A DNA stretch of 64,000 bases from Actinocorallia sp. API 0066. Lineage in GTDB: Bacteria; Actinomycetota; Actinomycetes; Streptosporangiales; Streptosporangiaceae. Positions 16,858-23,882 of this stretch are shown one piece after another. The translations under genes and the position numbers were made by a program. The stretch spans positions 310,001-374,000 of the forward strand of contig NZ_JAJLQY010000003.1 in NCBI RefSeq assembly GCF_020991275.1, given 5' to 3'. The notes below the pieces were generated by a model, which saw only the letters and a program-made list of their open reading frames with translations, made no database searches and was not told the origin of the DNA. Each line of letters opens with the position of its first letter. Position 1 is the first letter of the stretch.

Positions 16858-17676
16858 TCAGGAGGTGCTCGCGGCCACCGGACGCCTGCCGGTGTAGCGC
16901 TTCCAGCGGGTCCGCCGCGCCACCGGGACGGCGAGCCGGGCCGGCAGCCGCCGCACCGGGCCCGGCGTGATCCGCAGCACCACGCCCATGGCCGCGATCA
17001 CCAGCCGGAAGCGGCGGGCGTCCGAGGCCGTCCAGGAGAGCCCGTACTGGCGCCGGATCGGCTCGGGCAGCAGGCCCGCCGTCATGAGCCGGGTCAGCGG
17101 CCCTCCCAGGCGCAGCGACCACTGCCGGGGGTACAGGATGGCCCGCGCCTCCCCCCTGGCGACGTCGCTGACGGTCAGCGCGGCGATCTGCTCGTCCCAG
17201 TAGCGCGCGAAGGTCGCCGCGTTGTCGGGAAGCGCCTCGCGCGGCGCGCCCAGCAGCGTCGCGAGTGCGGCGGACTCCTGGTAGAACCGCTCCCCCGTCG
17301 CCTCGTCGAGGGGGCCGTGCAGCCGCTCCTGCAGGTCCCGCGCGACCTGGTAGAGCGTCGCGAAGACCCAGGTGAGCAGCTCGGCGTCGTGCGCGGAGTA
17401 GCCGGGTCCGTTGACCCTGTCGTGCGCGCGCATGGCGTTCCACGCGACGCGGTGCGCCTCCTCCTTCGTGCCGAAGATGACCATCGTGAGGTAGTCGAGC
17501 GTCGAGTAGAGGCGCTGCCGGGGGTTGTCCTTGAAGTCGCTGTGGTCGGCGACGCCGCGCGCGACGCTCGGGTGCGCGAGCTGGAGCAGCAGCGCCGCCG
17601 GTCCGCCCAGGAGCCCCTGGGGCTCCGCGCTGATCCGCCGGATGGTCGCGGTGTCCTCGAACAGTCCGGGCTTCAT
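16858..17676 (-). CDS. Oxygenase MpaB family protein (DUF2236)
   Basis: This 272-residue protein has the MpaB/latex-clearing-protein fold signature. LLLQLAHPSVARGVADHSDF at about residues 30-50 carries the proximal His, and MVIFGTKEEAHRVAWNAMRAHDRV at about 65-90 carries the conserved motif with further His residues. LLTWVFATLYQVARDL follows. Family members bind b-type haem and act as dioxygenases on hydrophobic polymers or as mycophenolic-acid pathway enzymes; the substrate here is unknown. The ATG at 17676 has GAGGAGG seven bases upstream. The six-base inverted repeat GAGAAA / TTTCTC (17690-17709) and the motif at 17734-17750 lie just upstream. The gene follows the tetR at 17748 on the same strand. 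Confidence 0.85.
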   Translation of the reverse strand: MKPGLFEDTATIRRISAEPQGLLGGPAALLLQLAHPSVARGVADHSDFKDNPRQRLYSTLDYLTMVIFGTKEEAHRVAWNAMRAHDRVNGPGYSAHDAELLTWVFATLYQVARDLQERLHGPLDEATGERFYQESAALATLLGAPREALPDNAATFARYWDEQIAALTVSDVARGEARAILYPRQWSLRLGGPLTRLMTAGLLPEPIRRQYGLSWTASDARRFRLVIAAMGVVLRITPGPVRRLPARLAVPVARRTRWKRYTGRRPVAASTS

Positions 17677-17733
17677 GCGGCCTCCTCTAGAGAAAAGATC
17701 ATGTTTCTCAAGATAGACCGGACATACCGGAGG

Positions 17734-17750
17734 ATGCAAGTGCTTACTTA
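17734..17750. promoter_or_regulatory. Operator-like motif before mpaB-type gene
   Basis: ATGCAAGTGCTTACTTA occurs here on the plus strand, overlapping the 3' end of the TetR gene and lying about 60 bp upstream of the MpaB-type gene. The same 17 bases with one change (GTGTTTACTTA) recur on the minus strand at 18325-18341, at the 5' end of the same TetR gene. The core AAGT-N4-ACTT is a small inverted repeat. Its presence before both genes suggests that the TetR protein represses itself and the oxygenase. Confidence 0.55.
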
Positions 17751-18347
17751 CATCGACTGCCCGTCGGGGAAGAACAGCGCGTCGGTGAAGCGGTGGACCT
17801 CCGGCGCGAGGTCGGGCAGCCCGCCACTGAGGTGCTGGACGACAAGTTCGGCCACACCGCCCAGATAGGCGGTGACAAGCACGTCGTCACGCGGACGACC
17901 GAGCATCCCCGCGACAAGCGCCGCAAGCCGACGAAAGGAGGCGTTCCGCCGCGCCAGGATCACCGGCCCACCGCCAACCGCCTCCATCGCGAGCATGCGC
18001 GTCAAGTGCGGCGCTGCGGCCAACAGCGCCAACGCCACGTCGAGCGCCGCGTGCAGCCGCACACGCGGCGCCCCCCCGGCCCGATCCCCGGCAATAAGCG
18101 CGTCCAGATCGTCGTAAACCGCAAGAAAGGCCGCCTCCTTCCCGTCAAAGAGCGCGTAGAACGTCTTGGTCGAGACCCCAGCCCGGCGAGTGATGTCAGT
18201 AACAGTGACCTTGCCATACCCCTGCGCAGCAACAGCCTCAGCCGCCGCATTAAGGATCCGCGCCCGCTGCACGGACTCCACCTCAGCCCGCGCCATCCCA
18301 TGCCGATGCCGCGGCAACACCGTATAAGTAAACACTTGCATCCCCAT
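17748..18347 (-). CDS. TetR-family regulator
   Basis: This is a TetR regulator of at most 199 residues. The helix-turn-helix (QRARILNAAAEAVAAQGYGK, VTVTDITRRAGVSTKTFYAL, FDGKEAAFLAVYDDL) is intact, and the C-terminal domain is helical. The start is uncertain. The in-frame ATGs at 18347 and 18341 lie within or next to the operator-like motif (18325-18341), so the N-terminal residues MQVFTYTV would be encoded by the operator itself. The ATG at 18296 (MARAEVESVQRARI) gives a more typical N-terminus and leaves the operator untranslated. It lies directly upstream of the oxygenase gene on the same strand, 71 bp apart, and probably controls it. Confidence 0.85.
   Translation of the reverse strand: MGMQVFTYTVLPRHRHGMARAEVESVQRARILNAAAEAVAAQGYGKVTVTDITRRAGVSTKTFYALFDGKEAAFLAVYDDLDALIAGDRAGGAPRVRLHAALDVALALLAAAPHLTRMLAMEAVGGGPVILARRNASFRRLAALVAGMLGRPRDDVLVTAYLGGVAELVVQHLSGGLPDLAPEVHRFTDALFFPDGQSM
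18325..18341. promoter_or_regulatory. Operator-like motif at tetR start
   Basis: The minus strand reads ATGCAAGTGTTTACTTA here, one mismatch from the plus-strand motif at 17734-17750. It overlaps one of the possible ATG codons of the TetR gene. The pair of sites flanks the regulator gene in opposite orientation. Between this site and 18648 no gene is supported; that stretch holds only the short repeated phrase GTACGGGTCTGGG at 18506 and 18567. Confidence 0.5.
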
Positions 18348-18648
18348 GCCCTCCAGGCTATCCCCAGGACTGCCGCCATGCCCGGCCCCGCCCGCCGAGG
18401 CGCTCCCCGCCCGGCGCGTCACGACCGAGCCGCTGGCCGCGGCGGCTGGCTGTGGACCCCCGGCCAGGGGGTCCCCGAACGGCAGGGGCTAGCTGGTCGC
18501 GCTGCGTACGGGTCTGGGAACCTTCCGCGCCCACCGGGTGTACGGGCCGCCCACGACGCGCGTCGTGTACGGGTCTGGGGAATCCCGGCCCGGACATGGT
18601 GAGGGTGCCCCCGCCTGAACGAGGGCGCCCTACCCGGTGGGTGTCAGA

Positions 18649-18777
18649 TCAGGGTGAGCGCGGCGAGCGCGTACCGGGCCTGCTCGCCCCGTACTTCCAC
18701 CCCGACCCCGCCAGCGCACGGCGGAGCCCTTCGACGGCGGCACGGGCTCGCATCACCGGCCCGTCCAGCGCCCTCAT
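18649..18777 (-). CDS. Small coupled ORF, probably frameshifted
   Basis: A 42-codon reading frame starts at the ATG overlapping the stop of the upstream small membrane gene (ATGA). It opens MRALDGPVMRARAAVEGLRR and then loses natural composition (GSGWKYGASRPGTRSPRSP). One base out of frame the same DNA reads VGVEVRGEQARYALAALTLI and ends in TGA at 18644, which looks far more like protein. A one-base loss near 18700 would explain this. I see it as the third member of a small cistron set behind the DUF6907-like gene; no family is recognised. Confidence 0.4.
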   Translation of the reverse strand: MRALDGPVMRARAAVEGLRRALAGSGWKYGASRPGTRSPRSP

Positions 18778-18872
18778 CGCCGACCCCTCAGCCACACGAT
18801 CAGCGTGACCACGGCCAGCACCCACAACAGGACACCGACCACGACCACGGCGACCGCGTCCGTACTCGTCAC
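18774..18872 (-). CDS. Small single-span membrane protein
   Basis: This 32-residue reading frame starts at a GTG that overlaps the stop of the upstream gene (GTGA) and ends in an ATGA overlap with the next small frame. After TSTD, residues 6-28 are entirely hydrophobic (AVAVVVVGVLLWVLAVVTLI) and the end is basic (VWLRGRR), which fits a single membrane span with its C-terminus inside. The exact coupling on both sides supports translation. The role is unknown. Confidence 0.55.
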   Translation of the reverse strand: MTSTDAVAVVVVGVLLWVLAVVTLIVWLRGRR

Positions 18873-19297
18873 GATGCCGCCGAACCGGGCACGTCCGCGC
18901 CGGAGGCGGTGTGTCCGGCAGCGGCGAGCAGATCGCCGAGCACGGCCCGGAGCGCGGCGGCCTGGTCCAGGGTGAACGCCAGTTGACCCGTGGCGGGCAG
19001 CTCCCACACCGGCGTCTGACGGGCGACGGTGACGATGTCGCCGCGCTCAAGGTTCCGCTCAAGGAACACCAGCACCGGCTTCCCGTCATGGGTCAACGCG
19101 GGCACGTCCGAGCACGGCCCGTAGTGCGGCTCGTCGCCGGGGTGCGGGTGCGTGCACCACGCCGGGCACCCCGGCCGCCCGGCGACCGCCGGTTCTGTGG
19201 AACCGGACACGGACGTCGGCACGGGCACGGACCCGGCCCGCAGATGCGCCAGAGACACCCCGATTCGCTCGTCTCGCGTGGCCTTACCATTGCCCAC
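18869..19297 (-). CDS. DUF6907-like hypothetical protein
   Basis: This 142-residue protein has a central CPAWCTHPHPGDEPHYGPC segment (about residues 44-62) with three Cys and three His, followed by VLVFLERNLERGD and a Leu/Ala-rich helix (FTLDQAAALRAVLGDLLAAA). The CPxWC...H...GP arrangement resembles the DUF6907-type proteins that are frequent beside XRE/DUF397 gene sets in actinomycetes; I am not certain of the family number. It is divergent from the XRE-DUF5753 gene across a 194-bp region, and two very small coupled genes follow. A metal-binding role is possible from the Cys/His cluster but not shown. Confidence 0.65.
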   Translation of the reverse strand: MGNGKATRDERIGVSLAHLRAGSVPVPTSVSGSTEPAVAGRPGCPAWCTHPHPGDEPHYGPCSDVPALTHDGKPVLVFLERNLERGDIVTVARQTPVWELPATGQLAFTLDQAAALRAVLGDLLAAAGHTASGADVPGSAAS

Positions 19298-19491
19298 AGC
19301 GGACCTCCTGAGTCCGTCAGGCCCCGGACCGCCTTCCGCTGTTCGCGCGGCAGAAGCCGGGGCCGTTCACCGTTTCTGGAGACCAGACTCACAAGAACGG
19401 GCTACCGTGGCTACGAACCGTCCAGCCACCATGACGCAAACCCCACGGCAGATCACCGAAACCCGGATGGGTTTCAACTCTCGGGAGCCCC

Positions 19492-20307
19492 ATGCCCGCG
19501 CAGAGTGAACAGATCGATTCCCCGATGCTCCGAGCGTTCGCCATCGCCCTTACGGCCATGCGAGGCAGTAAGTCCAAAAACAAGCTCGCTGCGGAACTCG
19601 GCTACACCTCCCAGTACATCGGGCAAATCGAGGCCCGCAAGAACTGGCCGTCGCGGAAGTTCGCCGAAGACCTCGACACCCACTTCAACGCCGGAACCAT
19701 GTTCGTGGACCTCTGGGAGTTGCTCGACGAGCACCGCGACGAGATCGAGCTACCACCGGGGTTCACCGACTTCGTAGAGCGTGAGGCAGAGGCATCTTTT
19801 ATTTACATCTTCGGCGTCACGGTCTTCCACGGACTATTTCAGACGCGCGATTATGCGACTCAGATCGTGAAGGCGGGGCGCGCTGCCGACGAGATCGAAA
19901 GGCTCGTAAACAAGCGCATGGATCGCCAGGAAATCCTGACCAGGGACGGCGCGCCGCGAATCGTAGCGATCTTCGATGAGGCAGTGGTCCGTCGAATGAT
20001 CGGCGGTAAGGCCGTCATGAAGGCCCAGCTTGAGCAGATCATCAATATCGCGGAAATGCCGAACATCACGCTCCATGTCATCCCAGCTGACGATGGGGCG
20101 CATCCGGGCGTCATGGGATCGTTTACGCTCCTACGCTTCTCGGACGCTCCGGAGATGACTTATACCGAGGGGCATGTGGGCGGTACCCTCACAGACCACC
20201 CGCCGACCGTTGCCACCTACACGCTAAGCTTCGACCTGATCAGGGGGGCGGCTATGTCCGCCGATGACTCCCTAGCGTTGCTTCGCGCGGTTTTGGAGAG
20301 CCTATGA
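19492..20307 (+). CDS. XRE-family regulator with DUF5753 domain
   Basis: This 271-residue protein has an N-terminal helix-turn-helix (NKLAAELGYTSQYIGQIEAR, about residues 27-46) and the DUF5753 domain. The latter includes FVEREAEASFIYIFGVTVFH, LFQTRDYATQIVKAG, the RMDRQEILTRD helix, EQIINIAEMPNITLHVIPAD and GSFTLLRF. This is one of the most common regulator types in Streptomyces-like genomes and is nearly always followed by a DUF397 gene, as here (ATGA overlap). Such pairs (BldB/WhiJ-like systems) affect development and antibiotic production. The helix-turn-helix opening is slightly atypical (RGSKSKNKLAAELG). The ATG at 19492 follows a GGGAG about six bases upstream. Confidence 0.9.
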   Translation: MPAQSEQIDSPMLRAFAIALTAMRGSKSKNKLAAELGYTSQYIGQIEARKNWPSRKFAEDLDTHFNAGTMFVDLWELLDEHRDEIELPPGFTDFVEREAEASFIYIFGVTVFHGLFQTRDYATQIVKAGRAADEIERLVNKRMDRQEILTRDGAPRIVAIFDEAVVRRMIGGKAVMKAQLEQIINIAEMPNITLHVIPADDGAHPGVMGSFTLLRFSDAPEMTYTEGHVGGTLTDHPPTVATYTLSFDLIRGAAMSADDSLALLRAVLESL

Positions 20308-20510
20308 GCACCATGGACCTTTCGTCCGTCACGTGGCGGAAGAGCACCTACAGCGGCAGCACGGGCGGGGAATGCGTCGAGCTGGCCGACCTCGCCCCCG
20401 TGGTGGCCGTGCGGGACTCCAAGCACCCTGACGGCGGGGTGCTCGGTTTCAACCGTGCCGTGTTCCGGACCCTCACGCGGGAGATCCGTGCGGGACGCCT
20501 CGACCTGTAG
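20304..20510 (+). CDS. DUF397 domain-containing protein
   Basis: This 68-residue protein has the typical DUF397 layout: VTWRKSTYSGSTGGECVELA, then VVAVRDSKHPDGGVLGFNRA and a short helix at the end. It starts inside the stop of the upstream XRE-DUF5753 gene (ATGA), so the two are translationally coupled. DUF397 proteins act as partners or antagonists of their DUF5753 regulators in WhiJ-like systems. Its length and the conserved W, C and DSKxP positions are normal. Confidence 0.92.
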   Translation: MSTMDLSSVTWRKSTYSGSTGGECVELADLAPVVAVRDSKHPDGGVLGFNRAVFRTLTREIRAGRLDL

Positions 20511-20670
20511 GACCCGCTGAACAGCGTGACTTCCAGACGTCCGGCCCTACCTCTCAAGTCCTGACAGGTCGCACGGCGCGTTAGGAGGACCTGCCTGGAA
20601 GAAGACGCTGAACAGCCGACGCCACCGGTCGGTTCTTCGGCCTGGGACGGGACGCCCGGCCCGACGGCCC

Positions 20671-20928
20671 TCAGGCGAAGGTGGCGAGGATCGTGAGGAA
20701 GTAGACCACGCTGACCGAACCACTGGTGAGGCCGAGGACGGACTGTGCGCGGCGGATCCCGTTGACGAGACCAAAAATCCCGAACGTGACGGCGAGGAGT
20801 CCGGCGAGCAGCGGAATTCCGAGGCCCACATATTCGACGAGCGCCAAGGTGATGACGGAGCCGACACCGAAGACCAAAGACACAGGCCCATAAGCGGTGA
20901 CGGCGGTTCCAGCGGTGCCAGTGGCCAT
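20671..20928 (-). CDS. Small membrane protein, unknown function
   Basis: This 85-residue protein starts at the ATG at 20928 with GGGAGTGGAG upstream; the in-frame ATG at 20991 would add an unlikely N-terminus. It has three hydrophobic stretches: YGPVSLVFGVGSVITLALVE, VGLGIPLLAGLLAVTFGIFG, and SGSVSVVYFLTILATFA after the loop RRAQSVLG. The arrangement resembles small DUF4190/DUF6142-like membrane proteins, but I recognise no specific family. It stands alone between a DUF397 gene and a MerR gene. Confidence 0.6.
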   Translation of the reverse strand: MATGTAGTAVTAYGPVSLVFGVGSVITLALVEYVGLGIPLLAGLLAVTFGIFGLVNGIRRAQSVLGLTSGSVSVVYFLTILATFA

Positions 20929-21009
20929 ACTCCACTCCCTGTCGCCATCAAAAGCGCCCCATACCACGCCCGACAATCCGAACTGTAACACCGCGCCCGG
21001 AGCACCACC

Positions 21010-21456
21010 TCACCCGGGCGAATCGGTGCGGCGTTCGCGTTGTGCCAGGGGTGTGAAGGGGATGGGGCAGCAGCCCGCCTGTGCGCATTCCACGAGGTCG
21101 GTGCAGCCCGCCTCGATCGTCTGGCGGAGCGCCTCGGCGATCACGGCGAGGTCGGCCATGCGTTCCTCGACCTCCGCCAGTTTCTGACGGGCACGCCCGG
21201 CCAGGCCATCGCCCCGGTGCCGGTGCCCCGCGGTCTCCAGGAGATCCGCGATCTCCTCCAACGTGAACCCGAGGCGCTGCGCCGCCTTGATCACCCGCAA
21301 CACCGTCACCGCCTCAACCGGATACAGACGATGCCCACCCAACGTCCGCTCCGGCTCCGCGAGCAGCCCGCGCCGCTCGTAGTAACGCAACGTCTGGGCG
21401 TTCACCCCCGCTGCGGCGGCCAACTCCCCCGACCGCAGCCCCTCGTACTCGCTCAC
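21010..21456 (-). CDS. MerR-family metal-type regulator
   Basis: This 148-residue protein has the MerR winged helix at the N-terminus (GLRSGELAAAAGVNAQTLRY, YERRGLLAEPERTLGGHRLY). The dimer helix follows (EEIADLLETAGHRHRGDGLA and VEERMADLAVIAEALRQTIE), and the C-terminal metal site is Cys-rich: AGCTDLVECAQAGCCPIPF, four Cys in all. This arrangement is typical of MerR-family sensors of thiophilic or divalent metals, but the metal cannot be assigned. No transporter or reductase gene adjoins it, so its targets are elsewhere or lost. The ATG at 21456 fits the family boundary. Confidence 0.85.
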   Translation of the reverse strand: MSEYEGLRSGELAAAAGVNAQTLRYYERRGLLAEPERTLGGHRLYPVEAVTVLRVIKAAQRLGFTLEEIADLLETAGHRHRGDGLAGRARQKLAEVEERMADLAVIAEALRQTIEAGCTDLVECAQAGCCPIPFTPLAQRERRTDSPG

Positions 21457-21803
21457 CGGCCCCCTCCCATCCGCCCCTGCGGCGACTCTCTACCAGAGAC
21501 GGTAAGCCCGTACCCGGGTACAGGATGCAAACCCGGCCAGCGGGGTTACCGGCCATGCCGGGCAGCGCGGAGAGAGACCCGCCGGTAGAAGGCGTTGAAC
21601 AGGGCGAACGCCTCGACCACGAACGGATCCGCGATCCGCACGAGCGGAGTACCGCCGATGATCAGAGGAATATCCGCGCTGAGCCGACAACGGCTCGGGA
21701 AGCGTTTTCAGGCGCGCGACCTTATTCGAACGCACGGCCGGACAGCATAGTCAGGGCAGCGATCAGCCCATGGGTCGGGCCCGCCCGTCTCGGCGGCTCC
21801 GCC
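21457..21803. other. No intact gene; short coding-like remnant
   Basis: No complete gene is seen. On the minus strand an open frame without start codon (21546-21707) reads ADIPLIIGGTPLVRIADPFV and then EAFALFNAFYRRVSLRAARH before a TAA. Its composition is protein-like and quite different from the other frames, so it is probably the C-terminal end of a decayed gene of unknown family. The remainder (to 21803) shows nothing recognisable. Confidence 0.35.
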
Positions 21804-22031
21804 TCAGTCCCACCAGCGCTGGAGGCGGAACGCGCCGTGATGGTAGGCCACCTCGGCGATCGCCACGGCGGCGCCGTCCTCCTCCCGCACCTGAAGACGG
21901 TAGAGCCGCCCCTCGCCTGGCGCCTGCCACTGGTGCAGGACACGGACGCCGTAACTCCGGCCCGCTCGGGTGATACGCACCAGATGTCCCGCTCCGGAGA
22001 GTTCGGCTCCGATGGATTCGTTCCTCAGCAC
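21804..22031 (-). CDS. Hypothetical small beta-rich protein
   Basis: A 75-residue frame: MLRNESIGAELSGAGHLVRI, then RSYGVRVLHQWQAP, YRLQVREEDGAAVAIAEVAY and FRLQRWWD. The alternating pattern suggests a small all-beta domain, and the C-terminal RWWD resembles several short actinobacterial proteins that end in a similar aromatic-acidic motif. No ribosome-binding site is strong. The gene lies alone between a MerR gene and the XRE/MmyB-type gene. It is probably real because base composition at third positions is very GC-rich only in this frame. The function is unknown. Confidence 0.5.
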   Translation of the reverse strand: MLRNESIGAELSGAGHLVRITRAGRSYGVRVLHQWQAPGEGRLYRLQVREEDGAAVAIAEVAYHHGAFRLQRWWD

Positions 22032-22109
22032 ACGGTCACCCTACCGCATCGGTCGATCATATGTTCGATCGCCGTCGCCCTGGCGTGTCGGGTGAGGGCG
22101 CCGTGGGGG

Positions 22110-22877
22110 TCAGCGGAAGAAGCGGGCCGTCTGGGGGTCGGCGGGGAAATAGGCTTCGACGGCGATCTCTTCGAGGGTGACGTCGAAGGGGGTGCCGAAG
22201 GTGGTGATCGTGTTGATCAGGGACAGTTCGGCGCCGCGCCAGGTGAGGTGCAGGGGGAGGGCGATGTCGGCGGGGTCGGGCGGCGGGGCCTCGTGCGGCG
22301 GCGCGTAGGACCGCAGCTCCTCGTGGAGGGCGTGCAGTTCGGGGTCGCCGGTCTGGGCGGCCTGCCGGGCGAGGCGCGGTAGCAGGTGGGCCCGCACCTG
22401 GTCGAGGTTCCGTAGCCGGGGCGCCAGGCCGTCCGGGTGCAGCCCGAGCCGCATCATGTTGACCGGCGGCCGCAGCAGCGCCGGGTCCGCCCCGTCCAGG
22501 AACACCTCGGCCGCGTCGTTGGCGAGCAGGAGGTTCCAGCGGCGGTCCACCGCGAGCGCCGGGTACGGCTCGTGCCCCCGCAACACCTGCTGGACCGCCT
22601 CGCGCGCGCGGGCCATGTCAGGGTCGTCCAGGGGCCGCTCGCGGAAGACAGGCGCGTGTCCGGCCGCGACGAGGAGCCGGTTCCGTTCGCGCAGCGGAAC
22701 ACCCAGATGCTCAGCCAGATGCAGGACCATCGAACTGCTCGGAATCGTCCGCCCGGTCTCGACAAAACTGACGTGCCGCGCGGACACCCCGGCCTGGATC
22801 GCGAAGTCGAGCTGGCTCAACTTGCGGCGCAGCCGCCATTCCCGCAGCAGTCGCCCGACGGGCCGTTCCTCGATCAC
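22110..22877 (-). CDS. XRE regulator with MmyB-like ligand domain
   Basis: This protein is 255 residues from the GTG at 22877 (VIEERPVGRLLREWR); ATGs at 22916 and 22940 are in frame but add atypical residues and crowd the divergent promoter. The helix-turn-helix is LSQLDFAIQAGVSARHVSFV followed by ETGRTIPSS. The MmyB-like (PAS-like) ligand-binding domain follows, with the telling ALAVDRRWNLLLANDAAEVF, VNMMRLGLHPDGLAP and TFGTPFDVTLEEIAVEAYFP. Members of this family bind fatty-acid-like ligands. It is divergent from a SnoaL-like gene, a very common actinobacterial pair in which the regulator controls its small neighbour. Confidence 0.88.
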   Translation of the reverse strand: MIEERPVGRLLREWRLRRKLSQLDFAIQAGVSARHVSFVETGRTIPSSSMVLHLAEHLGVPLRERNRLLVAAGHAPVFRERPLDDPDMARAREAVQQVLRGHEPYPALAVDRRWNLLLANDAAEVFLDGADPALLRPPVNMMRLGLHPDGLAPRLRNLDQVRAHLLPRLARQAAQTGDPELHALHEELRSYAPPHEAPPPDPADIALPLHLTWRGAELSLINTITTFGTPFDVTLEEIAVEAYFPADPQTARFFR

Positions 22878-22966
22878 AAACCCTGAGTCTGCCCCGACGC
22901 CACCCACCACCGCCATGACCAGCCTGGTAATCGACGCCACAGGCCGACCCCTGCGACCGTCAACCC

Positions 22967-23338
22967 ATGAACCTCGCAGAACACAACAAGAACCTGGTCC
23001 TGAACGGCTTCACCAGGTTCGCGGCAGGCGACACGGAGGTCCTCCGCACCCTCCTCCACAAGGACTTCATCGAACACAGCCCCGGCAACCCCAGCGGACG
23101 AGACGCCTTCATCGAGTTCATCACCTCCTCCCCCGTCGCCAACGCCCACCTCGACCTCAAACGAGTCATCGCCGACAACGACCACGTCGTCCTCCACTAC
23201 CTGATGACCCCACCCGGCAACGACCAAGGCATCGCCGTCATCGACATCTGGAAACTCGTCAACGGCCAGATCACCGAACACTGGGACGTCGTCCAACCCG
23301 TCCCCGACCTCGCCGAGACCCCCAACGGCATGCTGTAA
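22967..23338 (+). CDS. SnoaL/NTF2-like protein
   Basis: This 123-residue protein of the NTF2-like SnoaL group has ALA/VAL-rich strands and conserved residues: FTRFAAGDTEVLRTLLHKDF, IEHSPGNPSGRDAFIEFITS, HVVLHYLMTPPGNDQGIAVI, DIWKLVNGQITEHWDVVQPV. The IEHSP and EHWDVVQ motifs are characteristic of the subgroup often annotated as predicted SnoaL-like aldol-condensation-type enzymes. The length is normal. It is divergent from the MmyB-type regulator gene and is probably its target. The small-molecule substrate is not known. Confidence 0.88.
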   Translation: MNLAEHNKNLVLNGFTRFAAGDTEVLRTLLHKDFIEHSPGNPSGRDAFIEFITSSPVANAHLDLKRVIADNDHVVLHYLMTPPGNDQGIAVIDIWKLVNGQITEHWDVVQPVPDLAETPNGML

Positions 23339-23439
23339 ACCCCACAAGACCCCCGGAGAGCCTGCTCCCGCAGGCCGTCAACCACCCGCCGCGGCCCGCC
23401 ACCGGGACTCCCATGCTCGGGTGGCGGCGGGGGTTCGGC

Positions 23440-23772
23440 TCAGGGGGTGGGTTGGGGGATGGGGAGGAGGGGGGTGTGGTCGGGGTTGAGGGAGTACCAG
23501 GACCAGGTGCCTCGTTTGGTGCGGGTGAGGAGACCCGCGTCCACGAGGATCTTGAGGTGGTGGCTGATGGTCGGCTGGGTGAGGCCGAGGGGGGTGGTGA
23601 GGTCGCAGACGCAGGCTTCGCCGTCGGGGCTGGTCTGGATCATGGTGAGGAGTTGGACGCGGGTGGGGTCGGCGACGGCCTTGTAGACACGGGCGACGCG
23701 CTCGGCCTCCTCGCGCGGCATGGCCGTGAGCGCGGGTGCGGGCGGGCAGGCGTCCGGGGAGGTGGTCGTCAC
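23440..23772 (-). CDS. ArsR-family repressor with CxC metal site
   Basis: This winged-helix repressor of the ArsR/SmtB family has about 110 residues from the GTG at 23772. Other possible starts are the GTG at 23787 and the ATG at 23721. The metal-sensing helix carries GEACVCDLTTPLGL, the classic CVC motif for As(III)/Sb(III), followed by the recognition helix TQPTISHHLKILVDAGLL and the wing RTKRGTWSWYSL. The inverted repeat at 23781-23812 overlaps the upstream start, which suggests autoregulation. No efflux or reductase gene is adjacent; the ars genes proper lie 5 kb away and have their own regulators, so this may be a third, stand-alone arsenic-type sensor. Confidence 0.85.
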   Translation of the reverse strand: MTTTSPDACPPAPALTAMPREEAERVARVYKAVADPTRVQLLTMIQTSPDGEACVCDLTTPLGLTQPTISHHLKILVDAGLLTRTKRGTWSWYSLNPDHTPLLPIPQPTP

Positions 23773-23780
23773 TCGGCCAT

Positions 23781-23812
23781 CGTTCACGACATGAGTGTAC
23801 GAGTGGTGAACG
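23781..23812. promoter_or_regulatory. Inverted repeat, likely ArsR operator
   Basis: CGTTCAC (23781-23787) and GTGAACG (23806-23812) form a perfect seven-base inverted repeat with an 18-base spacer, just upstream of the ArsR gene. A further GGTGAACGG follows at about 23826. Spacing and position are right for an ArsR-family dimer covering its own promoter. Confidence 0.6.
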
Positions 23813-23882
23813 AAGGTGAAGGACTGGTGAACGGGATCCGGGTGCGGTCGGCCGCGCGGCGGTCGGAGCTCGGTGAAGGACG

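Noticed and set aside
18506-18579. Short repeats GTACGGGTCTGGG as a possible mobile element end
   Set aside because: There are only two exact copies of 13 bases and no transposase or longer structure beside them.
21525-22382. Plus-strand 285-codon frame
   Set aside because: It runs antisense to the MmyB-type regulator and the small hypothetical gene, and has no recognisable domain.
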